64,000 bases of DNA from Phoenix dactylifera (Eukaryota > Streptophyta > Magnoliopsida > Arecales > Arecaceae): the NCBI RefSeq assembly GCF_009389715.1, contig NC_052392.1, positions 32,585,227 to 32,649,226 on the forward strand, given 5' to 3'. The position numbers were made by a program, and so were the translations under genes. Below, piece after piece: positions 56,881-64,000 of the stretch; positions within the stretch are counted from its first letter, which is position 1, and each line of letters begins with the position of its first letter. The notes beneath the pieces were generated by a model that ran no database searches, was not told the origin of the DNA, and worked only from the letters and a program-made list of their open reading frames with translations.

Positions 56881-59800
56881 TTACTTGCTCGCTTTGGATT
56901 TCCTCTCATCATCATCACTACCTAAACCCTGTCAAACACAATTTGTTGCAGTGCATCTATCAATTTGTAATTTTGAAACAAAAGGTAGTAATTTATTAAA
57001 TGCTTTAAGGAAACCAAAGACAGCACAAGCATGTGGTAATACAATAACTCATGCTCTGAAAATAGGAAAGTATTGAAAAATTGCAGAGTATAAATGGCAT
57101 ACAGAAAACTATGTTTGTACTTATTGTATGTATGTAATGAAGTCCCCTAGACCATCCCTCAAAAAGAGGAATTCAAGGATGACAACAACAGTTAACTACA
57201 GCAGATCACATCATGGCATGAATGTGTTGACCCTGACAAACATTATTGACCCATTCCTTATTAGAATAAGCTTTTGTTTTCAAGACATTGGTACCATGGT
57301 CTCTCATAGCTCAAGTTGCTCGAGGCCCCAAGCTAAAATCTCCTTCAGTTTCAATTATTGATTTAATTAACCTGGTTGTCATCTAAACACATTTCGATAG
57401 TTGTATAATTTGTTCATCCCTCCACACGTGTGATCCAGCTGGCACGTGGAGGAGGGGAGGGAGTGTTAAACTTTTGGTACAAATGGTTCATTAACAAAAT
57501 GCTTTTGTATAACAGAAATCAAATGAAGCGACCAGGTTACAAAAAGCATCATTATTTTAAAATGCAATGCCTGCGGCTGCATATGCAGATGGAGTCCCTT
57601 GAATGCATAACATTTCCTATATGCAGTTAGTATACGCGATAGGGGCGCGTATGGGCCAAAGAGGCAGTCCTCTAAGTACTATGTGGTGCATATGCAGCAA
57701 AGTTAACATTGTTTAGCTGCAATATACAACTTGCTTATTGATATACAGCCACATATAAGGCACACTTAGCATTGTACACACACATGCCCCCAACTTATGC
57801 GAGCACATATGAATGGGGCAGGTCCAGGCTGATGGTCAGGTTGGATGTGAATTTCAGACATACTGGATACATGTATATTAATATGTTATTATTAATATTG
57901 CTAATATTCATAAAAAAATGATTTCATTATTATATCTAATATATTTTGAGGGAAGTGGCGGCCACACTAAACTTCATAACCTATGTTCCCATGCCCTCTG
58001 GTTGGTCGCCAAAAGGCATACGAATGAAAAAGCAAGAAGGATATTGGGTTTCTCCAGTTGATAAAGTAAACGGTCTGTTCTCCGACAGATATGCCTTTAC
58101 AAGACAGCTATCCAGCCATCCTCATCTTCTATGTCCTCGTCTCTACCATGTGCAATCCCTCCATGATTCTATCCCTACTACAAACATCCTAATTCTTTTA
58201 ACTGCTCTCTATATCTTGCCCTTTCATCTCCTCCACACCCCCCCTACTCTCCCTCTTTTCTAGACCCACAAGGCCCAGGAAAAAAACAACAAAATCCAGA
58301 CCACCAAAATAGCACAAGTCAAAAATCTCATCAGAAATAAAAATCTCAAATTCAAAATACCCAACCCAATAAAATATCTTCACTTCAAAAGACTCTCAGA
58401 TATCCAATAAGAGTAAAAGGCAAGAACTAACCATAGAAAAGGGTTGCTTTTCTTTTTCCTTTTTGCCATTTTGTGTGTGTGTTTGTGTGGGGGGGACAGA
58501 AGGGCCCTTAAGTATTCAAAACAGCAGCCTTCCCAAGATTTCCAACCCTAGACCTGGATTCAAAATGGGCACATATCCTTTCTTGAAGAACTCTTCCTAT
58601 TTGAGGAGCTGCACTTGATCAAAAATTAACCAGGAAAAAAGAAAAACAGCAAGATAACAGATTCAATTGAAACATAAGTGTGAACCATATCAAGCTAGTA
58701 TTTCTAAGCCTAGCTAGATTAGCAGGACACGAACGACTGAAGGTAGGCGTGTTAGGAGAAGGGCGGAGGAACTTAGAGGACATTTGCACAAAAAGGATGG
58801 CTAGGATGACTTCAATAATGAATGGTTTTTTCAAGTAAAAAATTTTCTTGAAGAAAAACAGGACATGTCAGTGGATTAAGGGGTAGATGGGACATGGGAA
58901 GGCAAACATGGTTCCTGGCTTCTTTCATATATTTTATATGCATCAAATATAGCATATAAACTATATGCGGTTCTTGACCGCCTGCTACTGCAGCGGCCTT
59001 TTAAAACACTGAAGAGCACATCACCAAAGCCTGTAATGCAAAAATACTTTGTCAAACTCAACAGAAATCATGATAAACAATTGGCGAAAGGATCATTTTT
59101 TAGGTGTAATTTTATTGGAAGATGGAAGAAACGAATGCGAGTAGTGACTCATAATCTTTGCAAATTGAAATGGTGTGTGGTGTTAGATAGGAAAGAACAG
59201 TATATGCAACATATCTCTGAAATTTGGGGGTTATCCTGCTTCCTCATTATTGTGGTTATGAAACAGAAGTAATAGTATACCAACGTAGAGTAGTTTGAAA
59301 GAGTAAGCATCCCATGATAATTATTCAATCATCAATTAGAGACAGGATACACATGCAAGTTGCATCACACATATCCAGATTTAATATATTGTTGCATTTA
59401 TTCGTAAAAGGTTCAGCAAACTAAAATTGTTTGTTAGTTTGTTTTTGTACCAAAAGAAAAACTAATATTGTTTATTTTCTCCAAAAGAACAACCTAGCTG
59501 CGTCACCCAGTAAGAATCTCATAAACCATTTATTGCAACGTTACATGCATGCATGAAGGAAGAAAGAAAAAAGGGAATTAAAATGGAAATTCCAAAAGCT
59601 GCAAATGCCTGAGTTATCTTACCGAGTTGCTTCCAACCTTATCAAACTCATCATCAAGACCATCATCACCATCATCTGAAAAAGTAGCATATCACATGCA
59701 TACGTCAGAAAATGTTAGTTACTAATTATATTACATAATTATTTCCTCCAGCAGTTCCTAATGAAGATATTTCACGAATACCTAGGGACAGCGAAAATAA

Positions 59801-62800
59801 AGTGCTAGTACATATACTCTTTGGTTAAATTTATCATCCTTTTGATAAATGAGTGACAACAAATACGAAAACGCAAATTGCCTACCTGGACCATCATCAT
59901 CACTTCCAAGGTCCCCCAGAAGAAACACATCCAAATCATGCTCTGTATTTGATGAGGTGGAAGTTTTACTTGGCAACTTCGATTCTTTTGCTTCTGCCTT
60001 AGTAGCTGGTGCAGCAGTCATATTTTCCGTAAGGCTATCTTTTTGCTCCTGTTCTGCCTTCATTTTTAACTCCTCCATATATTTTATTTCATAACTAATT
60101 GGATCCACATAGAACTAAAGTAAGGTAACTGCATATTTATTTTCTAAGAAGAAAACCATACAATGGTCATGTTATAAAAAGCAATTCTTCTTAACAATGA
60201 ATTAGCATGCATTCTTTAAAGCTTCCAAGCCCTGGCTTGTTATCAAATACACCTAATGGATTAAGTAAATGTTTTGCACGTTCAATTTTGAAAGCATTGC
60301 AGAGTTCAACTGCACAGTTTCAAGCTATACATCAACAACGAAATAGTTTATACAGTATTTCATACAAGTTACTGCATTAAAGGTCAAAGAACTGTCCAAC
60401 CAAAGGCATTTGCTAACTAGAATCAATGACAACGTTTATAGCCAATAAAAGCTTTGCAGCCAATCTGCTTGACAAACTTACTTTATCATAAGATAAGTTA
60501 GAAGAAATGTTGATTCACCAAAATATTAAAAATTCGCTTTTTTTAATGTGTTCGCATCATACACCAGAACAGGAGAGAGCACAATAAATAGTGGCAATAT
60601 GTGTAGCAGAAACTTAGTAATACCTGCATGCATGTGTTATGAACAGGTAAATTTTAAAACTAAATGGAAAATAGCATTCAGAACATTACAGATTTTAAAG
60701 TATCAAATATAATATAATTTATCTTGAAGAATACCTAACTCACATGATACTGTTTCGTTCAACAAGCTTTCAGAATAAATAGATGAGAATGCAAAAGATG
60801 AAAAGCATAATATGAGAAATTGTTAAATAAGATGGAGTGAAAGTCATCCCACATAATCTACATTTGCCAAAGCATGAGCTGTTCCATCAGAACCTTACAT
60901 TCTTCAAATATTTACTTCAAGCTATAAAGCACCCTTGCGTTACATTTGAGGTTTCATTATAAGATTCATCTACATTTCTCATGTTATTTAGACAGCTTCC
61001 TTAAGAACATCATTCTCTTCATCTAGATTACCCAGTAGCATTCCCATTATCAAAGATTCCAATTTACTCTTCCTACATTATATAGGGAAATTTAGTAATG
61101 TCCTACATCTTTTCTAACACTGCAATCCCCTCCCTCAGATCTGGTATAATGTAGAGTATTGATTCTACATCTTAAAATACATGTACATGTGAAAACTACA
61201 TTGTTCTTCAATTAGCAAAACTAGCTATTTAGTTGGCGATAGCGGTATAAGGTAAATGCATATGCAGTCACACATGCACGCACGCGCATGTATGCACAGA
61301 TGAATCAAACTAGGGCAAGAATTGTATATGATGTAATACATGGTTGTGAGTATGATTCTGATATGGAAGAGAGTCAGGGTCAAATAAATAGAGGTGAAGC
61401 AGGCGAAACATTAAGCATGAAATGTTGATCAAACAGGTTCGAAAAAATAAAATATTAAAAAATTATCTGATGGAAGAAACCACAAAGGGAAGATACTTAC
61501 GGAGCCACGTAATTGTTTACAAGTATAAAATATATTCGCCAGAATTTTCTCTCTTTCATGTGGCGTGGGCATAGCTCATATCTAAGCTTGGATATTTCCT
61601 GAAATACAAAAGTAATTTATCTATTTAATTCATGTAACGTGAGATATAAATGAAACCAGAGGAATTGAAAGCATACGATAAATGCTTAATCTTAAGGTCA
61701 GCACCTAAGTAGAGATACTGTGCAAAGATGCTTGCAAACCGACAATCCTTTCTACCCAATAAAAGAGAAAAAGGGAAGGAAAAAAGCATACAAGTTGATA
61801 AACTAATCTAAGTATGCAAGTTGATCTCATGAATGATAGGCACATCCCACTCATCAAAACCAATTTTGAAACTGTAGGCTCTAGTTCTACGAGCTTGACA
61901 AATCAGCATAAACTAGAATCTTCAACCTGATTAATACACTCCAAATCTCACTCATGTTCCAAAGACCTGATTCCTAAGACTCCAAGACATCTTGAATGAA
62001 GTATCATTATCTCTATTATTAATTTTATCAAAATCAATATTATTAAAATAAGAGATGCACTTACATTAACTTATTTATTATTGATTCTCCATTTACCAAA
62101 ATGCAATTATTAGTAAATTTACAATATTAGCATTTCTAACCACATATGTACCACAATTTTTATTTTTTATGAGCTCCATTTCACTATTCTGGCAATCCTA
62201 ATCCACTCTCATGCTCCCTTCCAATCCAAGTAACTGACAAGGCTTTTATCCAACTCGACAGTAGCAGACCATCAATTCTTCTCCTACTTCTTCCCTCTCC
62301 AACACTTAAAGAGCTTGAATTATCAATTTCATTACAAGTGCACAAATTACATGTCTCTTGAGAACAACTATCCCATGGCATGATGTGACGTATCAAATTC
62401 CCTGTAAGATATCACTAAGGGCTCGTTTGGTTCGCGGGAAGCATTTTCCTTCCTAGGAATATGATTCCTGGGAAACAAATTCCTAGGAAGAGGATGCCTA
62501 GGAAAGTACTTTTGGCATGTTTGGTTGACCATGGGAAAGTGACAAATTTTCAAGATACTTATGTTTGGTTGGCCATCAACTTTCCTTGGAAAGTTATATA
62601 TAATTCCTATTATGCCCTTAATAAAAATTAGGTTTTTAATGCCTATTTAATGCTTCTTTAATGCTGAAGGGACTTTTTGGAAAAAAGTAAAAATGGAGTG
62701 ATTCCCGCCTCATGGGAAAGTAACTTTTCCATGTTTCTCATGGGAAAGACTTTCCCATGAAATGTGGGAATCACATTCCCATGGGAATACAACTTTCCCT

Positions 62801-63768
62801 TCTCTCTCCTTTGAAAACTCCAACCAAACAAGAGGCATCTCATTACTTTCCCGTTGACCACACTTTCCCCCCTTCTTTTCCCGCGAACCAAACGAGCCCT
62901 AACATCTGCTATCTTGCCTTTGGGAAAGAGGTGCCGCAACATCATTCTCTCAATTAGCAAAGTATTAGACAGATTAAATTGTACAGAAATCAGCTCTTAA
63001 AGTTTACCTAACTGCAAATTTAAACTCCTCAATTCTCAAAAAACTTTCTAATAGGTATAATCAGTATATCGTATTGCATCTTAATTTAGAGCATGGGTTT
63101 CACAATGATTCAAAAATCTCTCAACATCTTCAAAATGAGCAATACTTAACAAAAACAGATTTAAAATATGAGTAGAAGGTGGCTGTTAGGGCTGTAGTAG
63201 CATGAAAAGTGGTGGTAACATTCATCATTACCTAACTCTGAAGTTGCTTTATGCTCATTATGATGTCTGACAAGTTAATCAGTAGCAAGATATTAGACGC
63301 TCCGGTCATACATATAATCACCAAACTGGAACATGAAAATGCCAGCATCAGTTTCCACTAGTGGATCGATGCAGCTGGAACTTGTATTACATTTTTTTTT
63401 TTTTGACTCAGATATATCCACCCGATATAATTAGTACAGGCTGATTACATCTTTTGCAATACAAGATTTTTTATGTTTCAGCTGACAGTATGGAAGGAGA
63501 CTATCATAGCTAATTAGGGGGAAAATCAGATATCCATTTATGTCAAATCACAAACCCGAAAAGCATCAATTGAGCCCAAAAGAAAATAAGATAAAACCAA
63601 ATGAAAGAGATCATATTGAGCTATGAACTCTATAAAATTAAATAAAAGGTGATAAAAGACAAAATACCTTAACTGTTGAGAGAACAAGCATAGCATGTCG
63701 CGCTTGCCACTCATTAAGATCCTGCCTGACATTTGACACTGTTGGAACATCTGACATTTCCGGTTCAT
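56881..63768 (-). CDS. BSD domain-containing protein, 3' part (5' end beyond the window)
   Basis: Five exons join in phase: 63768-63668, 61598-61501, 60094-59886, 59675-59623, 56928-56881, with the stop TAA at 56881-56883. They encode DLNEWQARHAMLVLSTVK, EISKLRYELCPRHMKERKFW, RIYFILVNNYVAP, YEIKYMEELKMKAEQEQKDS and an acidic Ser/Asp tail (LGDLGSDDDG; GLDDEFDKVGSNS). The FW-x-x-YF-x-L-V pattern with the preceding basic helix matches the BSD domain (named for BTF2-like factors, synapse-associated proteins and DOS2-like proteins). Plant proteins of this type carry it near the C-terminus and then an acidic tail. Their role is poorly defined. The first exon here starts mid-codon (phase 1), so at least one more exon lies further right, probably outside the window. 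The last intron is 2.7 kb. Exon 3 starts at an internal AG (AATTAG|TTATG), chosen because it restores the frame and the family YE-x-x-YMEE motif. Confidence 0.85.
56929..59622. other. Large last intron of the BSD-domain gene
   Basis: 2.7 kb without a coding signal. A G-rich tract with GT runs lies near 58470-58496. Nothing else was recognised. Confidence 0.55.
62419..62899. mobile_element. Intact Tourist-like MITE in an intron of the BSD-domain gene
   Basis: 481 bp with perfect 22-bp terminal inverted repeats beginning GGGCTCGTTTGGTTCGCGGG, flanked by TAA on both sides (62416-62418 and 62900-62902). The interior is AT-rich to mixed, full of short palindromic TTTCCCATGGGAAAG-like words, and has no transposase. 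TIR and TSD fit PIF/Harbinger-type Tourist MITEs. It lies between the exons at 61598 and 63668. Confidence 0.92.
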
Positions 63769-64000
63769 CTATAAACAAAGCATATTAAAAGACTGAATAA
63801 TTTATAAATTTTAAAATCAAAAGAAAGAAGAGAAGAGCAAAACAGACTGTTTATACTAGAAGCCAATCCCAACATCTATCACTGAAAAACAACAAACAGA
63901 AGCCAACTCCTAAAGCAGCCTGCTTTACAAAATCCACAACTGATAGACCTTATAAGATCACTACTGCGAAAAAACCCCAGATGCCCAGAATCATACAAAA
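63769..64000. other. Intron of the BSD-domain gene running off the window
   Basis: Begins at the AG acceptor (complement of 63769-63770). No further exon was recognised before the right edge. Confidence 0.5.

Noticed and set aside
60095-60111. Upstream AG acceptor (CTTTAG|TTCTATG) for exon 3 of the BSD-domain gene
   Set aside because: It breaks the reading frame from the previous exon; the AG at 60095-60096 restores it and gives the family YE-x-x-YMEE sequence.

Overview
The window looks like a nuclear chromosome segment from a flowering plant, probably a monocot and possibly a palm; the exact species is not shown. Reasons: multi-exon genes of plant-only families (plastid import TIC20, a GT106/RRT-type glycosyltransferase), a very GC-rich single-exon gene in AT-rich surroundings, a Tat-type Ty3/gypsy LTR retrotransposon, hAT, copia and LINE relics, and several MITEs. 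No rRNA, tRNA or CRISPR was seen.

Layout. 1-3227: AT-rich intergenic DNA. 3228-3845 (minus): intact TIC20-V-like plastid inner-envelope translocon gene with a (GA)n leader. 3.9-12.4 kb: intergenic, with two decayed MITEs, a LINE RNase H relic and microsatellites. 12478-16057 (minus): complete eight-exon RRT1-like/O-fucosyltransferase-family gene (512 aa), with one probable GC-AG intron. 18.4-20.5 kb: decayed hAT transposase gene (plus). 21.1-21.3 kb: copia reverse-transcriptase scrap.

22218-33184: an 11-kb Ty3/gypsy (Tat-like) element, transcribed on the minus strand, bounded by ATTAC target duplications and two roughly 1.1-kb LTRs that differ by about 1.7% by eye. It has lost the end of gag, protease and the N-terminal RT, and pol has three in-frame stops. 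Next to its 3' LTR it carries a spliced plus-strand antisense gene (PF04195-like N-terminus, coiled-coil C-terminus) with its own TATA box. Between this and pol lie two tandem arrays. The second is a string of short hairpins at an 18-bp period whose stems show paired (compensatory) changes. This is the most striking structure in the window.

33.2-42.4 kb: intergenic, with diverged direct repeats, a Tourist-like MITE and a 31-bp tandem repeat. 42417-54114 (minus): eleven-exon oligopeptidase B/prolyl-oligopeptidase (S9A) gene of about 796 aa with the Ser-Asp-His triad; some splice junctions are unusual, intron 7 holds a nested AT-rich inverted-repeat element, and intron 8 holds a 130-bp segment identical (inverted) to one at 35.8 kb. 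54.4-54.9 kb: LINE RNase H relic. 56881 to beyond the right edge (minus): 3' part of a BSD-domain protein gene, with an intact Tourist-like MITE in an intron.

The host genes are unrelated housekeeping genes (plastid import, pectin synthesis in the Golgi, peptide turnover, a BSD-domain protein), all on the minus strand. They are separated and invaded by transposons; there is no sign of an operon or biosynthetic cluster.
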